Shown here: piece by piece, positions 1 through 11,835 of the stretch
Position numbering within the stretch: position 1 is the stretch's first letter
Layout of the letters: every line of letters starts with the position of its first letter
Origin: Deroplatys truncata
Taxonomy: Eukaryota > Arthropoda > Insecta > Mantodea > Mantidae
Assembly: GCA_030765065.1 (NCBI GenBank)
Contig: CM060977.1
Location: 97,109,795-97,173,794 of the forward strand
Length of the DNA: 64,000 nucleotides
Direction of reading: 5' to 3'
Translations under genes and position numbers: made by a program
The notes under the pieces: generated by a model
What the model was told of the DNA's origin: nothing
The model's input: the letters and a program-made list of their open reading frames with translations, nothing else
The model's database searches: none

Positions 1-284
1 TTCATCTAAATATTCGATACCGAGATTTCAACGGAAATACATGTTTTGAGGCTCCTGTATCTAAAAAAAACATTCTGAGAAAAAGGTCCGTCTGTGTGTC
101 TGTGAACAGCATAATTCAAAAACAAAAAGTCCAATAAACACCTAACCTAGTATTTCGGTTCAGTGTCTTCAAAAAATGCGACACAAAGACTTTAAACAAA
201 ATTCCCCCATTCCCAAATACCCTTTACACGGAACATCTTTTTATCTTCTACAAAATATCTCTAACGATTTTAATTAAAATATAA
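1..284 (+). repeat. Rep-A copy, left part
   Basis: This is the 5' portion of a Rep-A copy, already running at the window edge. It carries the family hallmarks: a phrase like ATTCGATACCGAGATTTCA, a short GT-rich stretch, AACAGCATAA and GATGCGACAC-like text. The copy is cut by the LTR element at 285 and resumes near 4706 with the matching downstream Rep-A text, so both parts are one older insertion split by a younger one. Confidence 0.85.
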
Positions 285-1272
285 TGCAGTAATTTGTATC
301 ACAAATTACTTAAATGTAAATAATGATTGTAATATGAATATGCATTTTTATGTGACATTGATTTGAGATGTATATTGATTGTAATTATTGTTGAGAAGTA
401 AGTTTATACTGCCTTACTGAAACTGACAATAATAGCGTGCAATAATGCAGCGAGGGGGTGAGCTGTTTATCATTATTGGGAACGAGGAAGTTACGTAATA
501 TTGGCGCGTTTTTCCTTGAGAATCTTCTGGAACGTTTCCCTAGAGCATATGTATTCATAATTTTCATTGGATATAAAAATAGACGCTAATGTTGGCGCGT
601 TTTATTAGCCAATTGCAGCTCAGTTATAATCTTTAGGCATATCTGGATGTAGGAGTATAAATAGAAGCTAGGTTAGAGGTAAAGTCCTTCGGTCCGTCAG
701 TTCATCAAAATTCTTTGTACACTACACGTCGCATTCCCGTCAGTTCGTCGAAAGTATTTGTACGGCACACTTCGAATATCAATTTGCAGGTTCCGCGTAA
801 CAGAGTTATGAAATCTCAAGTGTTATAAAGTTAATTTTACAAAAAGTTGAAGTACGCGAATTAAGAATTATCAGTAATGAAGTTATTATAACAGTTTCAG
901 TTTGGCGAGTGTCAAGATCAATATGTAAATGTGATAGTGACTGTGTTTCGACAATAAAAGTGTGTAATAAATTTCTTCATCAGTGTTATCTTTGGATAAA
1001 AGATTCCTTTCCGTTTACACAACCTGTATAAAGATAAGTACTCGACCCAAGAAAAGATAATAGCTAGCCGGAGGACAGTAAAAAAAAATTAAATCAAATA
1101 ACAGTCGCATTCTTTCAAACAAACACTAATACTACCGCAAATTGCTAACACCAGATGGAGCGAACAAACCTAACAAATGAATCACGTCACAAGATGGCTT
1201 CAACACGTTGAGTAAACACACATACACAAACAACGTGGGTTATACACAAACATTATAAGTAATACCGTTACA
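285..1272 (+). repeat. 5' LTR of Gypsy-like element
   Basis: This direct repeat starts TGCAGTAATT and ends GTTACA, the usual TG...CA termini. It pairs with 3498-4464 and with an older inverted copy at 22886-23834. It contains a TATA-like box, a TCAGTT initiator-like site and an AATAAA signal near 953, in the order expected for U3-R-U5. Confidence 0.85.
656..703 (+). promoter_or_regulatory. LTR core promoter
   Basis: TATAAATA at 656-663 is followed about 35-40 bases later by TCAGTT at 698-703, an arthropod-type initiator. The same arrangement recurs in the 3' LTR. Known insect LTR promoters use this layout; activity here is inferred. Confidence 0.55.
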
Positions 1273-1275
1273 AAT

Positions 1276-1295
1276 TGGCGCCCAGAACGTGGGGC
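1276..1295 (+). other. Primer-binding-like site of LTR element
   Basis: TGGCGCCC followed by GTGGGGC lies three bases past the LTR end, where a tRNA primer would anneal. Which tRNA it matches cannot be decided by eye. Confidence 0.65.
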
Positions 1296-1681
1296 AGAGT
1301 GACCAGGAAAGGAACACGATGACCAGGAAAGGATCAGAATAACCAGGAAGAGGCAGAATTAACCAGGAAGAAGCGAGATGACCAGGAAGGGGCGAATGGA
1401 GAAGTGAACTGAACTACAAGACGCAGATTCCAGAAACAACAAAAGGGACGACAGACTACGCGGATGATTGGACATCGTAATTCCGAGATTAAAAGGCAAC
1501 AGGGGAATTCAAATACGGAACACCAAAACGACGTAGATTCATCGTAATACAACGCAGAAGCGACATATAATCTAGGAGAGAGGGGCAGAAACCTGGACAT
1601 CAAAGCTACTTCAGCAGATAGCATCAGAAAGGTTAGAAAAGTGTTATGTTAATTCTAAAAAAAAAAGGTAAAAAAATTTAA

Positions 1682-2770
1682 ATGTACCTTAGGAGCGGTA
1701 GGATAAAGAAAACAATGTCCACTAATAATACAGAAGAAATAATTATGGAGGGGGATAGTGTAACAGTTAGCTGTAATTCAATACAGGTTACAGAAAATAG
1801 CTCAAACAATGTAGTATTGGAGGGAGGAAATGTTAGTGCAGGAAGTGAGAATAAAACAGCAGGAAATATTAATTCTGATACTAGTATGATTATGGAAATG
1901 TTGAGAAAATTTGGTGAAAAATTAGATCAAAACAGGGAAGATATGAAAAAGACTAATGAGAATATGGAAAAGAATAGTAGGGAATTGAGGGAAGATATGC
2001 AAAAGAATAATGAGAAATTAGAAAAGAAAATAGATCAAAACAGGGAAGATATGCAAAAGAGTCATAGGGAATTAAGGGAAGATATTGGTAAAAGCTTAGA
2101 ACAAAACAGGGAAGAAATTGAAAAGAAATTCATAGAGCTAGATAGTAGTATGATGAGAATGAGAAATGAAAATCAGGAAATGATAGCAAATGAAATAGGT
2201 GAAGTTTCAAAGAAAATGTCAGAAATGAGCAGGGAAATATGAAACCAAAAAAGTGAGGTTAATAATAAAATAGAGCATGTTGAGGTAGAATGTACAGAGT
2301 TAGGTAGTAGAATGAGTAGTATTTCAAGTGAGATAAGAGAGATGAAAGAGGTTATGAATGTAGATGTGAATCAGGCGCAAGTTAATTGCAGAGGGGAGAT
2401 ATCAGAAATACAGAAGGAGTCAGTAATGCAAAGAAATAAATTGTACGAAGAAGTTAAAGTTTTGCCTGTAAATAATCAAAAGCTAACTTCTGAAATTAGC
2501 AAGTACCAAGATGTTCAAAATGAAAACTCCAATCCAGTACAGCTTATGACAGATTTGTCAGAGTACTCTCAGATTAAAAAGATAGCAGAAGAATTGAAAA
2601 TGACAGTTGTTAAAAGATGTGTTGTTCAGGAAACTTTAGATTGTTTTAAAATGTTATCATGGGATGAAATTTCATATGAATATAAGAGGTTATCCATGAA
2701 CAAATTTTTGAAGGTTAGGATACAGCTACGAGTAATGTTTAGCAAAAGACAATTTGATCCAGGAGGGTGA
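1682..2770 (+). pseudogene. gag-like coiled-coil region of LTR element
   Basis: The region opens with MYLRSGR, a start seen in many arthropod Gypsy gag proteins, and continues as a lysine- and glutamate-rich coiled coil with repeated NREDM and ELRED heptad-like blocks. A nucleocapsid CCHC knuckle was not found. The region is broken by at least one break and is not followed by a recognisable pol. Its role in a living relative would be capsid assembly; here it is treated as a fossil. The repetitive coiled-coil blocks suggest internal duplication during its history. Confidence 0.6.
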
Positions 2771-3497
2771 ATAGTAATTAGATGTAAAGTAAATGATGGA
2801 TAGTTAAAGATGAAATGCAGAGCAACGTATTGGATTGTAAGAGAGTTAAATAAATATGTACGTCATGATAATGGAGAAATAAAATTTTGGACATAACTAA
2901 ATGTTTAAAAGGAAAATAAATTTTTTTAGTAACTGTAACAGTATTTGAAATTAAGAATGTAAAAATTAAAATTTAATGTTATATTGAAGTAAAAGGTACG
3001 TAGATATAATTCCAAGAGTATTGTGATTATAAAGTACAAAACAACAAAAATGGGTTAAAATAATTAAAAAAAACAAATACTTATGAACCAAACAAAGAAC
3101 ATGTGAAACAGTGTCTAGATTTACTAGATGTAAATCTATTTATGTAAAGGGTGAATATTTTTGGTAAATATGTATAGTAATTACAAAAATTCTTAAATGC
3201 ACAAATTGTTGTCAACAATATAAGAAAGTAAATAATTTTGAAACAGTAATTAAATAATTCAGGGTACAGTATTTGCTATAAAAATTGTGATGTCAGATTA
3301 ATGTCTAAAAACATTAACCAGAGCCAGTAAGTAGTGGCGAGATAAAAAAAAAAACATATGTCGTGTGTTAAATGCGTATGATGTGTTAAGTGAAAGTGAT
3401 AGCGTGTGTTCCAAGATTTAGGAGACTAAAAACCCAATTATAAAATTTCCAAACAAGTTGTAAATATTTATAATTATGTTTCTAGTGGGGCATATGA
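2771..3497 (+). other. Non-coding interior of LTR element
   Basis: AT-rich DNA between the gag-like region and the 3' LTR, with no polymerase or integrase homology visible. The bases before the 3' LTR (AGTGGGGCAT) are only weakly purine-rich, so the polypurine tract is uncertain. Confidence 0.5.
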
Positions 3498-4464
3498 TGC
3501 AGTAATTTGTATCACAAATTACTTAAATGTAAATAATGATTGTAATATAAATATGCATTTTTATGTGACATTGATTTGAGATGTATATTGATTGTAATTA
3601 TTGTTGAGAAGTAAGTTTATACTGCCTTACTGAAACTGACAATAATAGCGTGCAATAATGCAGCGAGGGGGTGAGCTGTTTATCATTATTGGGAACGAGG
3701 AAGTTACGTAATATTGGCGCGTTTTTCCTTGAGAATCTTCTGGAACGTTTCCCTAGAGCATATGTATTCATAATTTTCATTGGGTATAAAAATAGACGCT
3801 AATGTTGGCGCGTTTTATTAGCCAATTGCAGCTCAGTTATAATCTTTAGGCATATCTGGATGTAGGAGTATAAATAGAAGCTAGGTTAGAGGTAAAGTCC
3901 TTCGGTCCGTCAGTTCATCAAAATTCTTTGTACACTACACGTCGCATTCCCGTCAGTTCGTCGAAAGTATTTGTACGGCACACTTCGAATATCAATTTGC
4001 AGGTTCCGCGTAACAGAGTTATGAAATCTCAAGTGTTATAAAGTTAATTTTACAAAAAGTTGAAGTACGCGAATTAAGAATTATCAGTAATGAAGTTATT
4101 ATAACAGTTTCAGTTTGGCGAGTGTCAAGATCAATATGTAAATGTGATAGTGACTGTGTTTCGACAATAAAAGTGTATAATAAATTTCTTCATCAGTGTT
4201 ATCTTTGGATAAAAGATTCCTTTCCGTTTACACAACCTGTATAAAGATAAGTACTCGACCCAAGAAAAGATAATAGCTAGCCGGAGGACAGTAAAAAAAA
4301 TTAAATCAAATAACAGTCGCATTCTTTCAAACAAACACTAATACTACCGCAAATTGCTAACACCAGATGGAGCGAACAAACCTAACAAATGAATCACGTC
4401 ACAAGATGGCTTCAACGCGTGAAGTAAACACAAATACACAAACATTATAAGTAATACCGTTACA
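3498..4464 (+). repeat. 3' LTR of Gypsy-like element
   Basis: This repeat is nearly identical to 285-1272, with the same TG...CA ends, TATA box and AATAAA signal. A stretch of about 20 bases present near the end of the 5' LTR is absent here. Unlike a standard 3' LTR it is followed at once by another primer-binding-like motif. Confidence 0.85.
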
Positions 4465-4705
4465 AATTGGCACCACAACGTGGGGCTACAATAATGTTAA
4501 ATAAATAAACATTATATACCACTTACAAATTGGCTCCCATACGTGGGGCAGTTAAAATTATGTAACCAAACAAAACAAAAGCAGCACAATATAAGATCTT
4601 CAAGTTCTAATAATTTACGTAAAAACATATTACGTAAGCATTAAACTACTACAAATTGGCTCCCAAATGTGGGGCTAACAAATACAAACATTAACAAATA
4701 ATGTT
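4465..4705 (+). repeat. PBS-bearing tail after the 3' LTR
   Basis: Rep-A text resumes only near 4706, so these roughly 240 bases came with the element. They hold three copies of a motif of the form ACAAATTGGC(a/t)CC followed by GTGGGGC, near 4462, 4527 and 4652. The text after the first motif, including AAATAAATAAACAT, is also found beside the inverted LTR copy at 22826-22863, so the tail is a family trait. Confidence 0.6.
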
Positions 4706-5250
4706 ATTTCAAATACCACATATTAAGGATATTTTCGTGAAAAATAAAATATATACTCTTGTATGATTCAAAATAACCCAATAAGTCCTCTTCATTCGGA
4801 AGGAATACTGTATAGTATTGTATAACTGGAAAACGTTAAGCGATAGACAAAAACGTAGTACACCAAAAAATGTAAATCTCTTAAAGACACACAATTTATT
4901 TAAAATAATTTCCTTGTAGCGTAAACGTTTCTTAGATATCTCTTATAGGTTTGAAACATAATTTTTGGTCATTGTCTTAAACACCTTTAAACGTTCAGTT
5001 TTCTCGCGATTACATGGAAACGGAATGGAATTTTAAGGCCAGTTTATAGTGTCCTGTTCCTAAATATATTTTGACTGTCCCTGTTTGTTCTGTATCTATA
5101 ACCAAACGAGCAATGTAGCCATTTCTGCAAATGTTTATTTAGAGTAAAATGTACAAAATGGAAAAATAAACTTTATTAAGAATAATTGTTGTACCCACTG
5201 ATAAATAGAGGGTAGAGAAGGTGATGTGAATGTATCACATTAGATTTTCA
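4706..5250 (+). repeat. Rep-A copy, right part
   Basis: Continues the copy begun at 1-284. It includes the text TAACTGG near the GTAAGCGATAG-like phrase, AAGGCCAG, and the 3' end GTAGAGAAGGTGATGTGAATG then ATCACATTAGATTTT. This is the second subfamily (AAGGCCAG type). Confidence 0.8.
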
Positions 5251-5744
5251 GTATAACAAAACACAAGTTAAAGGTTCCTGGTATTTATCCTTTAATAGTT
5301 TTTCCGTGTTTTGTTCCATTATCAGCTAATATTTAGTCCCATAGGCATGTATTTATTACCAGATGATCTTTCCGGTATTCTGGCCAACAATTTACGTGCC
5401 AGAGAAGCTTTTTTTATTTTATTCTGTGCTGTGGTTTGGAGGGTAGGGTTTAGTTTTTCCTTGTTTCTGCTTTATTGTTTTTTAACATGTGTACTATCGG
5501 AAACCTTTGTTCCCCTTTCATTGTCTATTCTTACCTCAAATGTATTGCCGTTCCGCGATATTATTTTTACCACGCGCTCTGTTGGTTAATTTTTATATTT
5601 AAAGCTTCTATGTTTGTTGCTTAAATAGCATTTATAACATTCGTTTCAACGCGTTTTATGTTTCAAAGTTTGTAATGGGTAACTTCGAAGGCCTAATAAA
5701 TGAGACTAATAATATGCATACTAGCGTGCATAAAATGTTACCCA
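5251..5744. other. No recognisable feature
   Basis: AT-rich sequence with a 92-codon open frame at 5311-5589 that shows no family resemblance. A small inverted pair (ATGGGTAAC near 5677, GTTACCCAT near 5741) is the only structure seen. Confidence 0.4.
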
Positions 5745-6335
5745 TAATGGAACGGAATTGCTTATGTTGGTGCTGAAAAAAATCTAGCCCCACTCCCTAC
5801 CAACGCAACCACTTTTGATTTTCGAGCACAATTTAGCCACTGGATTGGCAGGGTACTTTACCTACCCTAAAGTATCGCCAAAGGGTAACATTACAACTTA
5901 AGTCTTGGATTTTCATGCTAAACTACCGTTTTCATAATGCCGTTTAGTAGCAACACTTTACTTCGTCTCCATGTCGCTGATGAAGGCTCTCATATATGTA
6001 AGTTTTGTAGCTGTCAATCACTTCAAACACACATTCAAATAATTCTACACTTCTTCCTCTAGTACGTCGAAGTTTTAATCTAGTACGCCTTCCCTTGTGT
6101 ACCAATGTAGCAGACTTTTTCATGGAGGTGGCATCCTAACCAACCCTTCAATTTACACATATTATAAATATCCCTTATTGGTATGCCTTGAATTGTTTTT
6201 CAGGCCAATCACATAAAGAAATACCAGTTGGATGAAATCAAAAGTTGGTCATCTGAGTTTGGAAACATTACGGAGGGAAAAACACTATGTCGGTTTAGGG
6301 CACTGGTCCACTTTTTACACCACAGTGTACATTAA
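5745..6335 (+). repeat. Rep-B dispersed repeat, copy 1
   Basis: This stretch aligns with a second copy split across 9926-10115 and 12580-12968. Shared landmarks in order are TTTAGCCACTG, AGTATCGCCAA/AATATCGCTAA, AAGGGTAAC, TTCGTCTCCAT, GCTCTCATATA, CCTTGTGTACCAAT and GTTTTTCAGG. It is 0.55-0.6 kb long. No termini, coding potential or pol III box identifies its class. Confidence 0.65.
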
Positions 6336-6715
6336 TAAAAAGGACAACTTAATAGTTTGGAAAACCAACTTCCAATAAAAATACAAATAACTTTGTTCAT
6401 AACGCAATAATTTGATATTAAGAATACCCATCTATGCAAAAGCTCAAAAGTTTCCAACATTCATAACTGTGGGCTTCAGTCTTATTAAGGGAAAACTAAA
6501 GGCCCTATCTCATATATAGTAAATCTGCCAAATGCATTACCCGTTATATCAAGAACTATTTAAGATATCGGACTGATACATTCCTTGTAAGTTTATCGAT
6601 CTATTATTAATTCACTCTTAGTCAATATAATTATTCAAGAAAACGGGATATTTTTCCTGAATTATATACACTTTGATAAATATCCAATAGAACTTAGGAC
6701 TTTCATACCACATAT
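6336..6715. other. No recognisable feature
   Basis: AT-rich sequence without coding, repeat or RNA signal that I can support. Confidence 0.4.
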
Positions 6716-7480
6716 AGTAAGTAGCGGAAGTATTGCATATCACTCAAAAAAATTCTATACCGATATTTCACAAAAATACATGATTTGAGGTCCCCTGAAT
6801 CCAAAAAAGTAATTTTTGAAAACATGTCTGTGTGTGTGTTGTCTGTGAAAAGCATATCTCAAAAACGAAAAGTTGGATAAGGTCCAAACTTGGTATTTGA
6901 GCTTACTAACTTCCAAGGATGCGACACGAAGATTTTCAACAAAATACCCCCGCCTGCAGCTACCTTCATATCGAAAATGTTTCGTAAGTTTTGATTTTCT
7001 AAAAAATCGCACTAATGATTTTGATTAAAATATGATATATAATATATATATATAAATAACTTGTAAACGTTTGGTAATAAACGAAAATGTACCGCATAAA
7101 AAACATAAATCTCTTTAAAACATAGAATTTACTTAAAATAAGCTTTTTGTAACATAAGCCGTTTCTGAGATATCCGTTTTTAAATTTAGAATTGTTAAAT
7201 GCTTGTAATTGTTTTAAGTCCCATCGATTTTCAGTTGTTTGTCGCGATTCCATCGAAGCTGTATGAACTATTAAGGCCAGCGTCCAGTTGTTAAATATAT
7301 GACTATCGCTGTTCCCTTTGTATCTATAACGAAATGTGTAATATAGCTATTTCTGCAAACATTTATTTACATTAAAATGTAGTAGATAAAAAAACTTAAG
7401 TAAGAATAGTTTGTATACGCACAATTAGCGATAGAGATTGAAGAAAGTCTTGTGAATGTAATAAATAGGATTACTTTTTA
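6716..7480 (+). repeat. Rep-A copy (AAGGCCAG subfamily)
   Basis: A nearly complete copy. It begins with ATATAGTAAGTAG, passes the GT-rich stretch near 6830, AAGGCCAG near 7273, and ends with a variant of the terminal phrase (GAAGAAAGTCTTGTGAATGTA). Confidence 0.85.
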
Positions 7481-8250
7481 AAAGTAACCCAACATCTTAT
7501 TAACGCCAAAGTAGATCCACTTATATAGTTTTTATCAACACTAATCTACTAAAGGTATACCACCAAAGGTAGTTTTATCGGTAAAATCAAACATTCAATT
7601 GACTACCTCAGATTAAATGAAAGTGTATAAGGATTAAAAGAAATAAATGCACTTAATATTAACTTACTAAATTAACTGATCCAACAGCTTCCGTATACTT
7701 CTTCTGCTTCTGTTTGTGTTGTTTGGTGTCGTGCGGTTTTGGTGAAGATAAACTTTGAATATGTATGCTTAAAACGAATGAATGTCAAACAAATTAACAC
7801 ATGCTAAGGATGTGGTCAAAGTGCGCGATAAGTAGCAGGATTGGTAGAAATGTGCATCTTATTGGTCAAAAGTGATTAACCTTAAACTTTATTTAGCTAT
7901 CTTCGGTATTTTGTAAGAAACCAGTACACTTATACCAAAAACTTTATATATTTTATGCATATATTGTTTATCCTTCTACTCCAGTGTGTAGAATGATTTC
8001 TTTTGTTAAGCGGTAAAGAATTCACAGTAAAAACAGCAAATTTAATAACGTTTTAAAAGAATATATTTAAAATTTAATTACTCTTCCTACAATAAAAACT
8101 ATATGAATAACTGAACCAAAAATGCTATTTGATAAGGCGACTAAAAAAACTGAAATGCATTTTAAGCCCTACAGACCTTCTGCTTTAGACTATACGACAT
8201 TTTAAAGCGACTAATTTGTCTCTCTATAACTCTAGATTTCTAGAAAATTC
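7481..8250. other. No recognisable feature
   Basis: AT-rich unique-looking sequence between two oppositely oriented Rep-A copies. Nothing else is supported. Confidence 0.4.
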
Positions 8251-8254
8251 TATT

Positions 8255-8995
8255 GAAAAATATGTTTGTTATTTTCACATTACTTTTTCCACCCTCCATC
8301 GCTTATTAGTGGGTATACAAACTATACTTACTAAATATTATTTTATATCTATTACGTTAATTCAAATAAACGTTTGGAGAAATATCTACACATTTCGTTA
8401 TAGATACAAAGGGAATAGCAACAATCAAATGTTTAAGTACTGGACGCTATATGTTGGCCTTAGAATTGCGCACTGTTTCCATGCAACCGTAAAAAGAACT
8501 GAAAATTTTCCGGAATTCAAAAAACGACAAAGTGTTGAACAATTCAAACCATTAACAACGGATAAGTTCAGAGTTGGCTTATGCCACAAAAACATTATTT
8601 AAAATAAACTGTGTTTTAAGGAGATCCACATATTAACGTTTACCGCATATATGTTTGTAGAAAACTGTTCCCGAATGAAGAGGTCCTTAAAGGTTATTCC
8701 CAGATATTTCAATATATCCATTGTATTTTGCATGCAAATATGATTAATATATGGTATTTTAACAAAATGTTTGGAGTTAATCATCTTTAGATGGTACTGA
8801 ACTTAAATAACGAGTTTGTTATTTATCCCACTTTTCATTTTTGGGTTGTGTGTTCGCACACGCACACCTAAGAGCGCTTTTCTAAATTGCTTTTTTTATT
8901 TAAGGAGCCTCATAACGTGTATTTCCAGTGAAATATTGTATCGAATTTTTTAGTGGAAATTAATACTTTCCCGACTTATTATAGGTAGTACAGGA
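8255..8995 (-). repeat. Rep-A copy, reverse
   Basis: The reverse-complement Rep-A text runs from the 3' end (CATTACTTTTTCCACCCTC) to the 5' end near GAAATATTGTATCGAATTTT. A 128-codon open frame crosses it but is a by-product of the repeat, not a gene. Confidence 0.8.
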
Positions 8996-9925
8996 AGTAT
9001 AAAAATATTTAAACAATTAGGTGAAAGTATTAACTAAAATTAAACCATTAAAATATACATACATTAGACCACAATAATGGGATTCATTCAGCAACTACAT
9101 ATATGGAAAACTGAATATCTCTGGATTCCATAAAAATACTCTGTGAAACACAGAACATTAATTCATAGAGTTTTTAGCAATATAAAGATATTGAATAAAA
9201 GAAACTGCAAAATATACTTCAAGGCGCTTTTGTGGCATTTTAGTAATGAAGTGGCAGACCTAAAGAGAAAGTGCCTGTAAATGAAAGTGGCCTAGAAGTT
9301 ATGCTACAATGAAATTTCAAATACAGAGCATACTACGAGAAATGGTAATTAATATTATACGCAAACTAATAAAGTGTCATTTTCCCATCGTAAGTAACAA
9401 TAAACTAAGATTAAGATATAACATAACATTTTTATCTGGTCATGGAAGAATAAATATGTATTTCCATAGTTTTACACTTACAGATGACTCTACGTGAAGG
9501 TGTAAACAGAAAGAACAGTCTTTAGAACATCCAATATGACTGTTCTTTGTTAGATAATGAAGCAATGCACTTAAAGAGAAAAGTGGTAAAAGTAAAAGGT
9601 GTATAGCCACCTTAGTTGAAAGAATTAAAGTGTATACAAACATTTTACCTTATTTGTTAACAAGATTAATTTTGAAAACTTACAAGCTCTGTGAAATTAT
9701 TTTAGTAGTTGTGTTGTAGTAATATTGAAGGAAAACTGTATTAAAATATTATTAAATGTCATGTAAAGGAGCTAATTCTAGCTTGTAGTGCAAGAAATAC
9801 ATAACGGAACGGTGTAATAAATATCAATAAATAAGTAAAACACACATGGCCTTTTCCCAAGTTTGGTTCAATGCAGCACTTTCTCTAGCTAGATATAAAG
9901 AGTAACCTTAATGAAATGCAGTTGT
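8996..9925. other. No recognisable feature
   Basis: AT-rich sequence. A pair of near-inverted 15-base stretches around 9508-9550 (AGAACAGTCTT and ACTGTTCTTTG) is the only structure noticed. Confidence 0.35.
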
Positions 9926-10115
9926 GTTTATTTTTACCGACAAATATAGCCTCACACTCTGACAGTGTGACTTCCTCTATTCCACGAGCATAATTTTAGC
10001 CACTGAACTGTCAGTTCAGCTTTGATGGAGATTTACCTCTATCAAAATATCGCTAAACTGCCGAAGGGTAACGTCATAAGTTAGTTGTGTATGTCCTCAC
10101 TAGCGGAGTGTCATT
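9926..10115 (+). repeat. Rep-B copy 2, left half
   Basis: Matches 5775-5905: TAGCC...ATAATTTTAGCCACTG, then AATATCGCTAA and GAAGGGTAACGTCATAA. The copy is interrupted by the LINE that follows and continues at 12580. Confidence 0.6.
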
Positions 10116-10162
10116 AAGCCAATGCTTCCTTGAATTTTGGGGCTAAAATAAAATAATATACT

Positions 10163-10988
10163 GTGACCGCTCGCGTTAAGTCTAAGACACATCATAGGAT
10201 TTCTAAATTTCAAGCAGGATTTAGGGAAGGTTTCTCGACTATTGACAATGTCTTTGTTCTGAAAACAATAATTGATGACAGTCTAAGAAATAAAGGTGGT
10301 AAGGTATATACTGTATTTGTAGATTTTAAAATGGCATTTGATACTGTGCTCTCTGGGAGAAATTAACATGTAAAGGACTTTCGGGGAAAATGATTAGAGC
10401 ACTCAGGGCAATGTATAAAGAAATTAAGTTTCCTATCAAGACCGATCAACACAATACATCAGAACGTAACATAGCGCAGAGAGGGAGGGGGGTTAAACAG
10501 GGTTGTATACTATCTCAGTTACATTTTCATTTGTTTATTGATGTTGTTACCGTGATGACGGAGGAAGACATAGATGCACCGACAATCGCAGACCAAAAAA
10601 TACCAATGGCATTGTAATTCTTTCTAAAACGATAAAAGGTTTGCAATCTGGTTTAAACGCTCTTCGACAATATTGTAGGCAATGGGGTATGGAGGTAAAT
10701 ATTCTTAAAACTAAAACAGTCACCTTTAAAAATGGATATGTGTACGGCCAACATGAAAAGTGGACCTACGGGGAGGAAGAAATTCAAAATGTTAAACACT
10801 TCGATTACCTAGGAGTAAGGTTTGATATGGGCGGAAAATGGAACAAGAACATGGAGTTTATAAAACACAAAGGGATTGGACAACTTTCTGAAGTATTAAG
10901 GATATTGACCCGGGTACCAGATATGCCAGTAAAACATTACAGACCATGTATGAAGCAATGGTTAGGTGCTCATTGCTATACGGCATGA
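10163..10988 (+). pseudogene. LINE reverse transcriptase fragments
   Basis: Three open pieces in shifting frames cover the palm of a non-LTR reverse transcriptase. The first has FQAGFREGFSTIDN and VYTVFVDFKMAFD, the family's motif holding the first catalytic aspartate. The second has RGVKQGCILSQL, the conserved GxxQG(C/S)xLSP-like motif. The third starts around QSGLNALRQYCRQWG and continues through HFDYLGV, the thumb-side LGV motif. The expected FADD catalytic block between pieces two and three is missing, and stops separate all three, so the enzyme is dead. Upstream endonuclease sequence is absent, consistent with 5' truncation during target-primed insertion. Confidence 0.8.
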
Positions 10989-11756
10989 AGTGTGGGGATG
11001 GGAGAGGGTGGATAATGTAAATAAAATACAATGCAATTTCTGGAAGCGCATTCTAGGGTTGGGGAGGGGTACTTCAAACTACGGAGTTCTTCGTGAGGTA
11101 GGATGCTGGGAAGATGCTGTATTTGCTAAACAAAACGTAGTTAGGTACTGGCTGCGAATAATTAAAGGTGATCAAACAACTCTGAGAGCAATATGTTATC
11201 GTCATCAAATATACAACATAGAGCTCCAAAATGGTGGGCGGCGGGGTTGCAACGCAAATTATCAAAAATTGGCTTAAATGATATCTGGCAAAGGTGTAAT
11301 GAAAATACACACAGTGCCGTGAGAAACGTCAAAAGACGACTATACGATATTAACAGGCAGAAAATAGAATGTGAATGTAGACAAAGATCAACATTGGAGC
11401 TACAAAATGAAATAAAAACTAGGTGGTGTAAGGAAACATATATTTTGGAATCGAGTATAAAACAGAGGACTGGAATAGTATGGCTTAGGTTGGGAGGGTG
11501 GAAAGCTCGCAAGATTGTTGATGACGATGGCAGAAGGATTTGCCCATTATGCGGAGAACAAGAAGACTGGACGCATATTTTGGCAGCATGCGTGCAGACG
11601 GAGGGTATTAGGAAAAACCTATTACCGGAAGTATTTTTGGCTTCCAACAGACGGAGGACAGCATGCTGGGACATGATTCTAAACAGCCCAAACTGGCCAA
11701 GCTTGGGCACATACTTAGTGGAAGTACAGATATTAAGAGATAAGGTGTTTATGTAA
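10966..11756 (+). pseudogene. LINE ORF2 C-terminal region with zinc knuckle
   Basis: Two overlapping frames (10966-11277 and 11193-11756) give the region after the reverse transcriptase. The first contains FWKRILGLGRGTSNYG and WEDAVFAKQNVVRYW, a pattern shared with the LINE fragment at 46698-47858 (FCNCMLGLSI, IIKYWHRL). The second ends with CPLCGEQEDWTHILAAC, a CCHC knuckle typical of the C-terminus of R1/Jockey/I-group ORF2 proteins, followed by about 60 residues and a natural stop at 11756. A single frameshift separates the parts. The 187-codon second frame has good coding character and was probably the last to decay. Confidence 0.75.
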
Positions 11757-11797
11757 TTTTTCTTTAAACATATGTGGTGTTTGAGTACTTGTGCGCG

Positions 11798-11804
<7 letters not shown>

Positions 11805-11832
<28 letters not shown>
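11805..11832 (+). repeat. (GT)n microsatellite
   Basis: A run of about 14 GT units in the 3' UTR of the LINE. Confidence 0.95.

Positions 11833-11835
<3 letters not shown>

Larger units (their letters stand above)
285..4464 (+). mobile_element. Gypsy-like LTR retrotransposon, non-autonomous or decayed
   Basis: Two direct repeats of about 0.97 kb, both starting TGCAGTAATTTG and ending CCGTTACA, flank a 2.2 kb interior. A primer-binding-like motif (TGGCGCCC then GTGGGGC) follows the first repeat. The interior holds only a coiled-coil gag-like region. No protease, reverse transcriptase, RNase H, integrase or envelope homology is visible, so the element is broken or was always dependent on others. 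The LTRs differ by only about 1% plus one indel of about 20 bases, which implies a young insertion. It sits inside an older Rep-A copy. Gypsy assignment rests on the primer-site style and the MYLRSGR start of the gag-like region. Confidence 0.85.

Noticed and set aside
5311-5589. 92-codon frame rich in F and L
   Set aside because: No signal-peptide plus mature-protein pattern, no homology and no splice or promoter context; typical of AT-rich noise.
5677-5749. Short inverted pair ATGGGTAAC/GTTACCCAT as TIRs of a mini-element
   Set aside because: Nine bases at 60-base spacing is weak and no target duplication is visible.
8216-8602. 128-codon open frame
   Set aside because: It lies entirely in a reversed Rep-A copy and is not conserved in the other copies.
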